Shown piece by piece: positions 1 through 8,188 of a stretch of DNA of 64,000 nucleotides. The notes under the pieces were generated by a model. That model was given only the letters and a program-made list of their open reading frames with translations, did no database searches and was not told the DNA's origin. How positions within the stretch are numbered: position 1 is the first letter of the stretch; each line of letters begins with the position of its first letter. This stretch comes from an uncultured Christensenella sp. (GTDB lineage: Bacteria; Bacillota; Clostridia; Christensenellales; UBA1242). The stretch lies in NCBI GenBank assembly GCA_905195085.1, contig CAJJUK010000002.1, positions 1-64,000 of the forward strand. Direction: 5' to 3'. The position numbers were made by a program, and so were the translations under genes.

Positions 1-530
<530 letters not shown>

Positions 531-726
531 AACTATTTCTCCACTTTCGTGGTTTAGGTTAATCTTAGTCGCACATATACACTTGTGCTTTTTTGTTTTT
601 TCCTGAACTCGATAACTAACATTGACTTGTTCAAAATATACTTTCGTAAAGTTTGTTGTTTGTTCGATCAACTATTTAATTGTCAAAGTTCTCGTCGACT
701 ACTGCTTTTGCAGTGTCAACATGGGT

Positions 727-756
727 ATTTTACACTATCTTCTCTTCTTTTGTCAA
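727..756 (-). promoter_or_regulatory. rRNA operon promoter with A-tract upstream element
   Basis: On the minus strand a perfect -35 TTGACA (756-751) is followed by an 18-nt spacer and a -10 TAAAAT (732-727). The predicted start near 720 leaves a leader of about 190 nt before the 16S gene. Directly upstream (757-800) the minus strand has repeated runs of A, which matches the UP elements of stable RNA promoters. A small hairpin, ACTGC-TTTT-GCAGT (701-714), lies in the leader. Confidence 0.7.
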
Positions 757-841
757 CACTTTTTCAAAACTTTTTTCATTTTTTCTAACTTTTTTTATCT
801 TTTTCTTCTCACTCTCTCCACAACTGTCCCTCGTGTTCACT

Positions 842-851
842 CCCCCCCCCA
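842..851. repeat. C10 homopolymer upstream of the rRNA promoter
   Basis: Ten consecutive C residues in AT-rich noncoding DNA, between the terminator of the upstream gene and the A-tract element of the rRNA promoter. Similar nine-base C tracts occur at 5175-5183 and 33044-33052. Confidence 0.9.
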
Positions 852-862
852 CCTTTCTCTTC

Positions 863-890
863 AAAAAAAAGTGACCCTCATTGGTCACTC
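863..890 (-). terminator. Rho-independent terminator of the 905-1606 gene
   Basis: The inverted repeat AGTGACC (871-877) / GGTCACT (884-890) has a 6-nt loop and on the minus strand is followed by a run of eight T. It lies just past the stop codon of the minus-strand gene at 905, so it ends that transcript before the rRNA promoter. Confidence 0.85.
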
Positions 891-904
891 TTCACTTTTA
901 CCAA

Positions 905-1606
905 TTATTCTGAAACAACAACATTGAACCAACTTTCAATTCCGTTAATCTCAATGCAAAGGTCATATTCTCCAGCACTTGTGGCTTTTATGCTGTAAGT
1001 ATTATCTCCAATATCTTGCAAATAGTTGATAGTCAAATCCTCACTATTTGAATAGATATTCGTCCCGCTTTCAATATTGACATTCGCATCAACTGAAAAT
1101 ATTGCCAATTTGTTTTCGGTCAAAAATATGTTATTTCCTTCAATCTCGCACCTGTTCAAATTGCTGAAACTGATAATCAATTCATTTTCATCTTCTTTGT
1201 TATCCTCATCGTCGGTTGGTTTACTATTTTCATCTTCTGAAGAATTGTTTTCATCAGAACTTGATGTTTTTGAAACAGAAACTTTTGCAACCTTTTCAAT
1301 TACTTGGTTTCCATACCTGCCCGTAAGCGTCAAATATGTGTTTCCGACTTTACTCCCAGTGATATAGAATCCATCCGAACTGATAGTCAGCTGTGCAATA
1401 TCGTCATCTTCAACAACCATTGTGATGATGGCATCACTGATAGAAGAAGAGTAATTGACTTTGCTTTTTTCATCTAATTTTAAACTGATATCATTGACAT
1501 TGATAACTAAATTTGTTGCGCCAGTTTTTGGTATCGCAAAAAATATTATCAATGCAACAACAACTGCAATCACAATAGACGTGATGGTTATGACAGATTT
1601 CTTCAT
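905..1606 (-). CDS. membrane-anchored extracellular protein with Ig-like domains (hypothetical)
   Basis: Predicted 233-residue surface protein. The chosen start is the ATG at 1606, which follows AGGAG by 4-5 nt and opens directly into an N-terminal membrane anchor (about residues 2-28, MKKSVITITS then a Val/Ile-rich core). An upstream in-frame extension lacks a ribosome site and overlaps the next gene. The ectodomain is beta-rich. Its first half resembles a bacterial Ig-like (BIG2-type) fold, with the typical run from SISDAIITMVV through GNTYLTLTGRYG. A Ser/Asp/Glu-rich linker (about 120-145) separates it from a second beta-rich part. There is no sortase motif. Function is unknown; display on the outer face of the membrane is inferred from topology. 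A terminator follows at 863-890. Confidence 0.75.
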   Translation of the reverse strand: MKKSVITITSIVIAVVVALIIFFAIPKTGATNLVINVNDISLKLDEKSKVNYSSSISDAIITMVVEDDDIAQLTISSDGFYITGSKVGNTYLTLTGRYGNQVIEKVAKVSVSKTSSSDENNSSEDENSKPTDDEDNKEDENELIISFSNLNRCEIEGNNIFLTENKLAIFSVDANVNIESGTNIYSNSEDLTINYLQDIGDNTYSIKATSAGEYDLCIEINGIESWFNVVVSE

Positions 1607-1686
1607 TTTTCTCCTCAAAATTACAAAGATAAATATATCACAACCATACACTAAAATCAAACAAATTTCGACATTTTCTATGGCGA

Positions 1687-2148
1687 TCAACGCTCAAATT
1701 TTTGTTGTTTTTCCATGTTATTTTTGACAATCTCCCCGCTTGCCAAAGATTGCCCATAATATAAATCTATCGGCCAATTTTCGCCAGGTTTTCCAATTAC
1801 AAGTCCAAAATTTATTTTTACACTGCAGAGCCCCAAGTTCTTTTTTATCTCAGGAATATGTTCTAGAGCAACTTCAATTACTTTATCATCATAACAAAAA
1901 TTATCTTTATAAAAAACCAAGTTCCCGTCTAAGTAATATCCCCTAATAATTTGGTTAAACTCTTCTCTTGTCATTGCCGGAAAATTTTTCTGACAAAATT
2001 CCCAGTGTGACATATCACTACCTTTTTCAATAAAAAGAACCTCTCCCTGATATATTACGAATGCCCTTCTTTGCTTGTGAAAATCTCTTGATTCATCTTT
2101 TGTAACATACCTATAATCTTCGCTTTCACCTTGAATTTTTAGTGTCAT
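1687..2148 (-). CDS. hypothetical protein, 153 aa
   Basis: Predicted soluble protein of 153 residues with no signal peptide or membrane segment. It starts at ATG 2148 after an AGGGG(T) ribosome site. A weak TTGATA-N15-TATAAT promoter-like pair lies at 2193-2167. I do not recognise a family. The sequence is rich in aromatic and charged residues, with two segments reading like a small alpha/beta domain (AFVIYQGEVLFIEKG and KINFGLVIGKPGENWPIDLYYG). It lies upstream of the Ig-like surface protein in the same direction, 80 bp apart, so the two could share a transcript. Coding status rests on the open frame, ribosome site and sensible composition. Confidence 0.6.
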   Translation of the reverse strand: MTLKIQGESEDYRYVTKDESRDFHKQRRAFVIYQGEVLFIEKGSDMSHWEFCQKNFPAMTREEFNQIIRGYYLDGNLVFYKDNFCYDDKVIEVALEHIPEIKKNLGLCSVKINFGLVIGKPGENWPIDLYYGQSLASGEIVKNNMEKQQKFER

Positions 2149-2282
2149 TTTTCACCCCTTAAATAAATTATATCACAAAACTTCTTTTATCAAAATAGAT
2201 TGACATCGTTTTACGACATAACTTTTAAAACACAAACACCAACAACAATCATCAAACTACGCTACAATTATTATTTAACATA

Positions 2283-2315
2283 AAATAAAAAAAGGATATA
2301 GCCATCGCTATATCC
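2283..2315 (-). terminator. terminator downstream of tRNA-Val
   Basis: Perfect 9-bp stem GGATATAGC (2294-2302) / GCTATATCC (2307-2315) with a 4-nt loop, followed on the minus strand by a T-rich run (2293-2283). It begins 8 nt after the encoded CCA of the tRNA. Confidence 0.9.
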
Positions 2316-2323
2316 AATTCTAT

Positions 2324-2399
2324 TGGTGGGAGTTATAGGGCTCGAACCTATGACCCTCTGCTTGTAAGGCAGATGCTCTCCCAGCTGAGCTAAACTCCC
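2324..2399 (-). tRNA. tRNA-Val (anticodon UAC)
   Basis: A 76-nt cloverleaf read on the minus strand. The acceptor GGGAGTT pairs with AACTCCC, then discriminator A and an encoded CCA (2326-2324). The D arm is AGCTCAGCTGGGAGAGC. The anticodon stem TCTGC / GCAGA encloses loop CTTACAA with anticodon TAC. The T loop is GTTCGAG. It decodes GUA and, by wobble, other valine codons. Confidence 0.96.
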
Positions 2400-2411
2400 A
2401 AACGCTCTCTA

Positions 2412-2441
2412 AGTTTATCATACTTAGAGAAGCGGTGTCAA
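2412..2441 (-). promoter_or_regulatory. tRNA-Val promoter overlapped by an inverted repeat
   Basis: On the minus strand TTGACA (2441-2436), an 18-nt spacer and TAAACT (2417-2412) form a plausible promoter for tRNA-Val. An 8-bp inverted repeat CTCTAAGT (2407-2414) / ACTTAGAG (2422-2429) with a 7-nt centre covers the -10 box, so it could be an operator or a structured transcript start. The first is seen in sequence; the role is inference. Confidence 0.55.
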
Positions 2442-2476
2442 CTTATTTTCAATAAAATTTTATAAATTTTTAAATT

Positions 2477-4063
2477 TTATGAAAACAATGCTTTCAAAGA
2501 AGTAATTGTGAATGTTTCTCCCAATTCGATTTCAGGATTGCGTTCCAAAATATCTTCAATCAAATCATTCAATGTCATGTCAATTGTAACTATATATGTT
2601 TGGTTTTCACCATTTACATTTATGATAACACTCTTAAGAGAAACTTCAATGCCATCATCAGTTTCTTCATCATATGCATAGATTTTTGAAACTCCACTAT
2701 CAGTTGTCAAGTTCAAAAGTTTCCCAATTGTAATTGAAGAATCGCCTTCTTTAATAACAACTTTCCAAGGTGTGCCACCTACACCGGCAGAAGGTAAATC
2801 GTCATATTTGTAAACATCTTCTTCAATGCTGTCAATATTTGTCTTGCATGTGATTGAATCACTTACTGTGAATGTTGTAAAGTATTTTGTGATGATTGCT
2901 TCAACATTGATATCTTCTTCAGATCCTCTTGGGTTTTCTGCGACAATTGCATTTGTAAGGTTTGTTATCGCATTTTCAGAAGAAAGATCATAAGTTTCAT
3001 CACCAAATTTAAGTCCTGTAACTTTATGGAATGAATAGTCTGTTGACCATTTTTCTTCATCTGTCCAGGTGCTGAGTGCAGTGATATCACGAACGGTGAA
3101 ACTCTCTGAGAGATTTTCTTGTCCGTTGAATTTTGCTCCGTTTGTATCAACATTGATTGTGTAAGAGATTACATCTTCTCTCAAATAAACATCAAGATTT
3201 GTTGTTTGACCACTAATTTCTGTGATGATGTTTCCATTGCTATCTTGCCATGAATAGTTATATCCGTCAACTACAGAAACTTTTTCAGAATTTGCTTCCA
3301 TAACTGTTATTACATCATCAAGTTCATAATATTGATTTTCATAGATTTCTGCAGTTTTAAGAACAACATCTTCAGTCAAACCATGATATGTCACAGTAAT
3401 TTTGTTTTGTTCTTGCCAAACTGCTGTCAAAGTGATGTCTTCATTGAAGTTGAAACTTGCTGTTGTATAGATTGTTTCTGTTTCATCTCCAACAATTTGC
3501 CAACCCAAGAATCTATATTCTCCACCTTCATAGGTCAATGTAGGAAGAGTGTCGCCAAAATAATAAGTTCTTAATGTTGCATCACCATCATCGGTTTCAG
3601 GAGTTGTGTTAACTGTGCTTCCATCAGTTGGCTGAGCTTTGTAACTGTATCTTACACTGTAATCTTTAATTTCAAAAACAGCCAAAAGTTTTTCGTAATC
3701 TGTCATTTTGACATTGATTTCTGGATCAGTTGACATGAATGCAACATCTCCGGAAGAGCTTGCAATTGTGTATGCTTCAACATCACCAACAAACCAACCT
3801 TTAAAATCATAACCATTTGAAACAGCCTTAAGGTCAATGTTTTGCAAGTGGCTATTGGTGATTTCAAATTCGGATTGTGCTTTGTTCTCATAAACAACCT
3901 GAGCATAAGCTTCATTTGAAGCAGAAGTTTTGTCTGTATAAACTGCAACAGCAACTGCGGCATCAATTGAATAATAAGCAGCGAATGCTGTACCGACAAT
4001 CATAAGTGGGAATAAAACGACCATCGCACAAATAATTAAAATTTTTGAGAGCGTTCTAGACAT
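2477..4063 (-). CDS. secreted/membrane-anchored protein with InlB B-type (Listeria-Bacteroides) repeats
   Basis: A 528-residue surface protein starting at ATG 4063 after an AGGAGG site. Residues about 5-30 form a signal/anchor helix (ILIICAMVVLFPLMIVGTAF). The ectodomain carries repeat units with the hallmark G-Y-x-F-x-G-W: GYDFKGWFVGD near residue 85, and YRFLGWQIVG followed by a strand ending ITLTAVWQ (about 180-215), plus more divergent units. This family (InlB B repeat, Flg_new) is a small beta-fold found in Gram-positive surface proteins and adhesins. There is no LPXTG motif or C-terminal helix, so attachment would be through the N-terminal anchor. The ligand is unknown. It shares its repeat type with the giant protein at 47764 and with a prophage protein at 11389. 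Confidence 0.8.
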   Translation of the reverse strand: MSRTLSKILIICAMVVLFPLMIVGTAFAAYYSIDAAVAVAVYTDKTSASNEAYAQVVYENKAQSEFEITNSHLQNIDLKAVSNGYDFKGWFVGDVEAYTIASSSGDVAFMSTDPEINVKMTDYEKLLAVFEIKDYSVRYSYKAQPTDGSTVNTTPETDDGDATLRTYYFGDTLPTLTYEGGEYRFLGWQIVGDETETIYTTASFNFNEDITLTAVWQEQNKITVTYHGLTEDVVLKTAEIYENQYYELDDVITVMEANSEKVSVVDGYNYSWQDSNGNIITEISGQTTNLDVYLREDVISYTINVDTNGAKFNGQENLSESFTVRDITALSTWTDEEKWSTDYSFHKVTGLKFGDETYDLSSENAITNLTNAIVAENPRGSEEDINVEAIITKYFTTFTVSDSITCKTNIDSIEEDVYKYDDLPSAGVGGTPWKVVIKEGDSSITIGKLLNLTTDSGVSKIYAYDEETDDGIEVSLKSVIINVNGENQTYIVTIDMTLNDLIEDILERNPEIELGETFTITSLKALFS

Positions 4064-4085
4064 AATAACCTCCTAAGTTAGTCAC

Positions 4086-4114
4086 ATTATAACACAACAA
4101 AAATCTTAATTCAA
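4086..4114 (-). promoter_or_regulatory. promoter of the InlB-repeat surface protein gene
   Basis: On the minus strand TTGAAT (4114-4109), a 17-nt spacer and a perfect TATAAT (4091-4086), placed 23 nt before the start codon at 4063 with the AGGAGG site between them. Confidence 0.6.
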
Positions 4115-4173
4115 TACCCAAAGCAAAATTTTTTGACAAATTTAGTGCAAAATTGACTAAAAAGGTGCAATTT

Positions 4174-4923
4174 TTAGCCGTCCATAATCATTTTGTCAGC
4201 AATCAAAGCAATGAGTTCTCCATTTGTTGGTTTCTCATTTCTATTATATATCTTTAAACCAAAAATATTGTTAATATTTTCAATTTTGCCCCTATTCCAA
4301 GCAACTTCAATTGCATGACGCATTCCTCTTTCAACCTTACTTGAACTTGTTTCAAATCTTTCAGCGATGGTTGGATAGAGTTTTTTCGTGATTGAACCAA
4401 TGATTTCCGGCTCTTCAACTGCAAGTTTAACCGCCTCTCTAAGAAATTGATATCCCTTGATATGTGCTGGTATGCCTATGCTTATGAAAATGTTTGAAAT
4501 CTTCTCGTCCAATTGCTTGTTTTCACTTTGAGAACGACCATTGTTCAAAACTTCGTTGATTCTGCTCTCCAGATTTTCTGGTGTGACAGGTTTAATCATG
4601 AAATAACTTGCCCCCGATTGAATAGCTTTTGTCACAAATCCACTGTGAGAAAGGTTTGAAACAAAAAACACTTTAGGCATCTTATCTTTCAAAACTTTGA
4701 TTTTGTCCAAAACGGCAAACCCGTCCAAGTTTGAAAGCATAACTTCCAAAACAAGCACATCTGGCTTTAGACTCAAAACATCGTCGACCACTTTTGCTCC
4801 ATCACTGCTTGCCCCAACAAACTCAAAATTTTCACTTCTCTTAAAGTAATCAACTATTGAATTATCTTCCGTGTTGTCTGCAATGTAAATTTTTGGTGTT
4901 TTGTTTTCCTTTATTGTTTCCAT
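4174..4923 (-). CDS. spo0A: Spo0A-family response regulator with altered phosphorylation site
   Basis: A 249-residue homologue of Spo0A, the master regulator of sporulation entry. It starts at ATG 4923 after AAAGGAG; upstream in-frame Met codons have no such site. Residues 10-125 form a receiver domain and residues about 140-249 the Spo0A C-terminal DNA-binding domain, which is very well kept: GIPAHIKGYQFLREAV, then YPTIAERF, the recognition region KVERGMRHAIEVAWNRG and the closing NEKPTNGELIALIADK. In the receiver, the segment matching PDVLVLD-IIMPHLDG of B. subtilis reads PDVLVLE-VMLSNLDG, so the phosphoacceptor Asp is Glu60. The Asp-Asp acidic pair is Asp16-Asn17. The Ser of VSN replaces the conserved Thr, and the Lys of IKPV is kept. 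The substitutions are seen in sequence; constitutive or phosphate-independent activity is inference. Confidence 0.93.
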   Translation of the reverse strand: METIKENKTPKIYIADNTEDNSIVDYFKRSENFEFVGASSDGAKVVDDVLSLKPDVLVLEVMLSNLDGFAVLDKIKVLKDKMPKVFFVSNLSHSGFVTKAIQSGASYFMIKPVTPENLESRINEVLNNGRSQSENKQLDEKISNIFISIGIPAHIKGYQFLREAVKLAVEEPEIIGSITKKLYPTIAERFETSSSKVERGMRHAIEVAWNRGKIENINNIFGLKIYNRNEKPTNGELIALIADKMIMDG

Positions 4924-5044
4924 AACAATCTCCTTTATTTTCATTAAATTCTCTCTGTTCTTTTCAAAACAAAATAAAGATAACACAAAAATTTGTTATC
5001 CCTAAATAAAAAAATTGACAATTCTGTCGTCAAAAATACAAAGT

Positions 5045-5051
5045 TGTCGAA
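5045..5051 (+). promoter_or_regulatory. candidate 0A box upstream of spo0A
   Basis: The sequence TGTCGAA matches the Spo0A binding box TGNCGAA exactly and lies about 122 bp upstream of the spo0A start, with an imperfect second copy (TGTCGTC, 5025-5031) nearby within an inverted repeat TTGAC (5015-5019) / GTCAA (5029-5033). Spo0A is known to control its own gene in Bacillus. A 7-bp match can occur by chance. Confidence 0.4.
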
Positions 5052-5167
5052 ATCATCAAATTTTCAAAAAAAGTAATGGAAATTCAAAGAAAATGAACAT
5101 TAAAAAAAGATAAAAGTTAAAATTGATGTTTTTTCATAGAAAAATCTTTATTTATCAAATATTGCAG

Positions 5168-5193
5168 TTGACAACCCCCCCCCGCGGTATAAT
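5168..5193 (+). promoter_or_regulatory. promoter with C9 tract in a 14-nt spacer
   Basis: Perfect -35 TTGACA (5168-5173) and perfect -10 TATAAT (5188-5193) are separated by only 14 nt, of which nine are a C homopolymer (5175-5183). The start codon at 5201 begins 7 nt after the -10 box, where transcription would be expected to begin, so the message may be leaderless. Changes in tract length would move the spacer toward or away from the 17-nt optimum. Confidence 0.6.
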
Positions 5194-5200
5194 GTGATAA

Positions 5201-5926
5201 ATGGATACTCAGTTAAATCATTTAAAAATATACCAAGAAGGTGCATTTTTTAATGCATATAACTACAATGCATTAATTCTTTCGTACATCTTTCGCTATA
5301 AGCCATATTTTAAAAATCACAACATAAAAGTTGGTTTCCCAGTTGACTCTATTGATGTGGTTTGTCAACATTTAGAGGCTCTTGAAATTTCATATATTAT
5401 CATTAAAAACATATCAACAATCAAACGAGATTTTCGTGCCGAAAACAATCAATATCAAAAATACATAAACCTAGTCAATGAGCGATTAAAAAAATTCAAT
5501 ATGACTTACGACGAATATTATGAAAAATTGAAACTGATAAGTCAAAAACAAAACAACACAAGCAATTCTTTTAAAGAAAGTTCGTCAACAAATGACATCA
5601 AAATTAATCTGTGCATTGTAGAAATAGGTGACCGATGTAAATTATTATTTGATGAAGATAATGAGCCTATTGAAATCACTATTAAACAAGCGGTCCCCAT
5701 TTATTCACCAACTTGGCTTGGAAATCACGACCAAAACTCAAGAAGAACAACAAAAGTCGAATATAAATCTGATGCCGACCATAGCAAGGGAGAAATTTCT
5801 TCCATTTCACCCTTGGCGAAGGCAATAATTGGAAAAACAAAGAACTCCAAATTTTTCTACATGGTAGACAAACAAAAAATTTGGGTAACTATTATAGACA
5901 TCCTCAAAACAAAAAAGACTGATTAA
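5201..5926 (+). CDS. protein with MutS-I-like N-terminus and GreA/GreB C-terminal domain
   Basis: A 241-residue protein. The N-terminal 90 residues (LKIYQEGAFFNAYNYNALIL, later KVGFPVDSIDVVCQHLEALE) resemble the small alpha/beta domain I of MutS. A Lys/Asn-rich linker follows (about 90-130). The C-terminal part has the order of the GreA/GreB C-terminal FKBP-like domain: VEIGDRCKLLFDED, a variable insert, then ISPLAKAIIGKTKN and a final strand IWVTIIDILK. Gre factors bind the RNA polymerase secondary channel through this domain, but the coiled-coil finger that stimulates cleavage is absent, so it should not be called GreA. No ribosome site is present and the -10 box ends 7 nt before ATG. The Gre assignment is fairly firm, the MutS-like assignment tentative; function unknown. 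Confidence 0.7.
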   Translation: MDTQLNHLKIYQEGAFFNAYNYNALILSYIFRYKPYFKNHNIKVGFPVDSIDVVCQHLEALEISYIIIKNISTIKRDFRAENNQYQKYINLVNERLKKFNMTYDEYYEKLKLISQKQNNTSNSFKESSSTNDIKINLCIVEIGDRCKLLFDEDNEPIEITIKQAVPIYSPTWLGNHDQNSRRTTKVEYKSDADHSKGEISSISPLAKAIIGKTKNSKFFYMVDKQKIWVTIIDILKTKKTD

Positions 5927-5940
5927 TTTCAGTCTTATTT
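5911..5940. terminator. bidirectional terminator
   Basis: Stem AAGACTGA (5915-5922) / TCAGTCTT (5929-5936) with A-run on the left and T-run on the right serves both the plus-strand gene ending at 5926 and the convergent minus-strand gene ending at 5935. Both stop codons lie inside the hairpin. Confidence 0.85.
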
Positions 5941-7395
5941 TGTATGTCTTGATTCAATTTGAGTTTTTCCCAACAATTCATAAGGATTTGCAGCATCTGC
6001 TTCTGAATTTTTGTTTGCTTTTGTTCTGTAAAGATAATAATGTTCGTCAACCTCTTCTTCCTCTTCGTCAGACTCCTCAGGATCTTTCTCATCTTCTTCC
6101 AATTCTTCAAGTTGTGCATAGAAATAGATGTAAGTTCCATCATATGCATACAAATTTCCATCATAAATTGCTGTCATTGTAACTATTGTATCGCAAGCAA
6201 TTGTGGCACCTCCTCCGTTAAACACTGAAGAAATATCTGCCTTGTAAATTGATGTTGTTGTTGACAAATAGATTGTTCTGCCAGAAACAAACAAAACTTT
6301 GTAACTAGAAATAGGTTCTCCGGCACTTTGCAAAGTGATTGCTCCAGACCTATTGTTTCTCACATCTTTATACATTAAAGCTCCTGCTGAATTCAAGAAA
6401 ACATAACCATAGTCCACATTACCAGTTGAAATCAATGTAATGTCTGAAATTGATGAAGCTGAAAAGAATGTTTTTCTGTTGTTTCTAAAAGCATTCCTAG
6501 AGCTATCACCGGTAATATCTGACATAAAGATTTCTGTTTCATGTCCTGTCATTGTGTAGAACAAAACATCTTTTTCTCTACCAATGAATGTAACATCAGT
6601 TCCTTGTTCATGGAAAACAACTTCAGCGTCACCACCAGAAACTAAAACTCTTTGAACATCAGTTCCTGAAATATCAGCGTTGTCTTCATCTGTTCTTGTG
6701 GTTGTGTAGAAAATGTAACCATTCCAATCTAAACTGCTGCCAACTTTATCTTTTTGATATGTTTTTGGAATTGCAACACTTGTAACATCTTCAGCAACAA
6801 CACTTGCAGAAACTCTGTTTCCAATTTGAATTTTGATTAAATCTGTTCCAGCAAGCATTACGATGTAATAATTGCCATTATATTTCAATACTTCAATTTG
6901 AGTAACTTCACCATTTGTTGTGTAGATTTTTGATTTTCCGTCACCATTCAACTTACTTCTGTATAAAGTCGTATAATTATAATAATTGCTTGCATTTCCA
7001 TCTGAGTCTAAAGCTTTTTGACGGTTAGGAGTTGCATAATAGATATAGTTTCCAAGCACAAACATAAAATCATCTGTGTATCCTGTCACTTCACTGGCAA
7101 CCTTTTCAACGTTTTTTGGAGAAAAGTTTTTGCTTTTAGCTTCAAGGTCAATATTTGTGTTAAGTCTTGCAAGGTAACCTATTTTTGCAGCTTTTTTATA
7201 GTCACTATCCGATGAAAAAGCACTTATGTCAGAAATAGCATTCCCATAATAAAGATATCCGTCAACCATAACTGCGGAATTACCATTATAAATCAATTCT
7301 TCACTACTGTTTTTGATGCTTCCAACTGTGGCACAACCACCGAGCAAAAAGCCTAGTCCCAAAACACAGCACAATATTTTACTAAATTTTTTCAT
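5935..7395 (-). CDS. lipoprotein with beta-propeller-like ectodomain
   Basis: A 486-residue predicted lipoprotein. Residues 1-21 are a lipoprotein signal peptide ending in the lipobox LLGGC, with Cys21 as the lipidated residue. The body is made of recurring beta-strand blocks of the kind seen in DUF5050 and WD/Kelch-like propellers (VMVDGYLYYGN, DDFMFVLGNYIYYAT, LDWNGYIFYTT, GYVFLNSAGALMYKD, SGRTIYLSTTT, DGNLYAYDGTYIYFYA). A very acidic stretch near residues 435-460 precedes the C-terminus. The start at ATG 7395 follows GGAG by 7 nt. Likely role: exposed sensor or binding protein on the outer membrane face; ligand unknown. It has its own promoter at 7417-7446. Confidence 0.75.
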   Translation of the reverse strand: MKKFSKILCCVLGLGFLLGGCATVGSIKNSSEELIYNGNSAVMVDGYLYYGNAISDISAFSSDSDYKKAAKIGYLARLNTNIDLEAKSKNFSPKNVEKVASEVTGYTDDFMFVLGNYIYYATPNRQKALDSDGNASNYYNYTTLYRSKLNGDGKSKIYTTNGEVTQIEVLKYNGNYYIVMLAGTDLIKIQIGNRVSASVVAEDVTSVAIPKTYQKDKVGSSLDWNGYIFYTTTRTDEDNADISGTDVQRVLVSGGDAEVVFHEQGTDVTFIGREKDVLFYTMTGHETEIFMSDITGDSSRNAFRNNRKTFFSASSISDITLISTGNVDYGYVFLNSAGALMYKDVRNNRSGAITLQSAGEPISSYKVLFVSGRTIYLSTTTSIYKADISSVFNGGGATIACDTIVTMTAIYDGNLYAYDGTYIYFYAQLEELEEDEKDPEESDEEEEEVDEHYYLYRTKANKNSEADAANPYELLGKTQIESRHTK

Positions 7396-7416
7396 GTATG
7401 CTCTCCAAGTCGTTTC

Positions 7417-7446
7417 ATTTTACAATATTATTACCCCAAATGTCAA
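7417..7446 (-). promoter_or_regulatory. promoter of the propeller lipoprotein gene
   Basis: On the minus strand TTGACA (7446-7441), an 18-nt spacer and TAAAAT (7422-7417), the same arrangement as the rRNA promoter in this window, 22 nt before the start codon. Confidence 0.6.
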
Positions 7447-7489
7447 TAAAATTTCACAATACCATATGTTCGTATCTATTTTTTGTTGT

Positions 7490-8188
7490 TTATTCAATCT
7501 CAATCAACTTATTTCCAACGATGTCACAAGATGTCAAAAAATATTCAACGCCGTTTTTATTCAAAACCAAGTTTTGCTTGCAAACAGCATGAATGTGTCC
7601 ATAAACCACTTTGCTCACCCCATATTTTTCAATCAGTTCAGTCACCGCATTATCTTCTTCTTTGTATGTATAAGGTGGATAGTGCAACATACAAATGATT
7701 TTGTCTTCATCAGAAGTTTTCAATTTCTGAGCATTTTGCAAAGTCATTTCCAAACGTATTAATTCTCTGTTATAAATTTTCTCATCTTCTGCACTCAAGG
7801 GTTTGTTCACATCTGGAATGTTCCAAAGTCTAGTTCCACAAATGATATACTTCCCAAACTTTAGGGCATCATTCTGAATTGCATAAAAATTATCAGGCAA
7901 ACAATTTCTAACCGCAGAAATGCTTTTCCACCAATAATCATGATTGCCTCGAATGATAATCTTCTTACCAGGCAAATTTTTTAACAGTTCAAAATCTGGT
8001 TTTGTCTCTTCCAACTTCATCGCCCAAGAAAAGTCACCGGCAAGCAAAACCAAATCCTCTTCACCAACTTTTGATCTCCAATCTGAAAATATCTTGTCCA
8101 GATATCCTTCCCAAGTTGGCCCAAAAATATCCATTGGTTTTGGATTGTTAATTGAAAGGTGCAAATCACTTATCGCAAATACTTTCAT
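7490..8188 (-). CDS. calcineurin-like metallophosphoesterase
   Basis: A 232-residue predicted cytoplasmic phosphoesterase. All the metal-site motifs of the family are in place: D8-x-H10 (SDLHLS), GD at 51-52 (AGDFSW), GNHD at 81-84 and GHIH at 197-200. These bind a dinuclear metal centre and hydrolyse phosphomonoesters or phosphodiesters; the substrate cannot be told from sequence. The start ATG overlaps the stop of the upstream YqeY gene (ATGA), so the two are translationally coupled and almost certainly co-transcribed from the promoter upstream of 8610. Its length matches the small bacterial YkuE-type and related phosphoesterases. Confidence 0.92.
   Translation of the reverse strand: MKVFAISDLHLSINNPKPMDIFGPTWEGYLDKIFSDWRSKVGEEDLVLLAGDFSWAMKLEETKPDFELLKNLPGKKIIIRGNHDYWWKSISAVRNCLPDNFYAIQNDALKFGKYIICGTRLWNIPDVNKPLSAEDEKIYNRELIRLEMTLQNAQKLKTSDEDKIICMLHYPPYTYKEEDNAVTELIEKYGVSKVVYGHIHAVCKQNLVLNKNGVEYFLTSCDIVGNKLIEIE

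Noticed and set aside
5201..5926. Calling the Gre-domain protein GreA
   Set aside because: Only the C-terminal domain matches; the N-terminal coiled-coil needed for transcript cleavage is absent.
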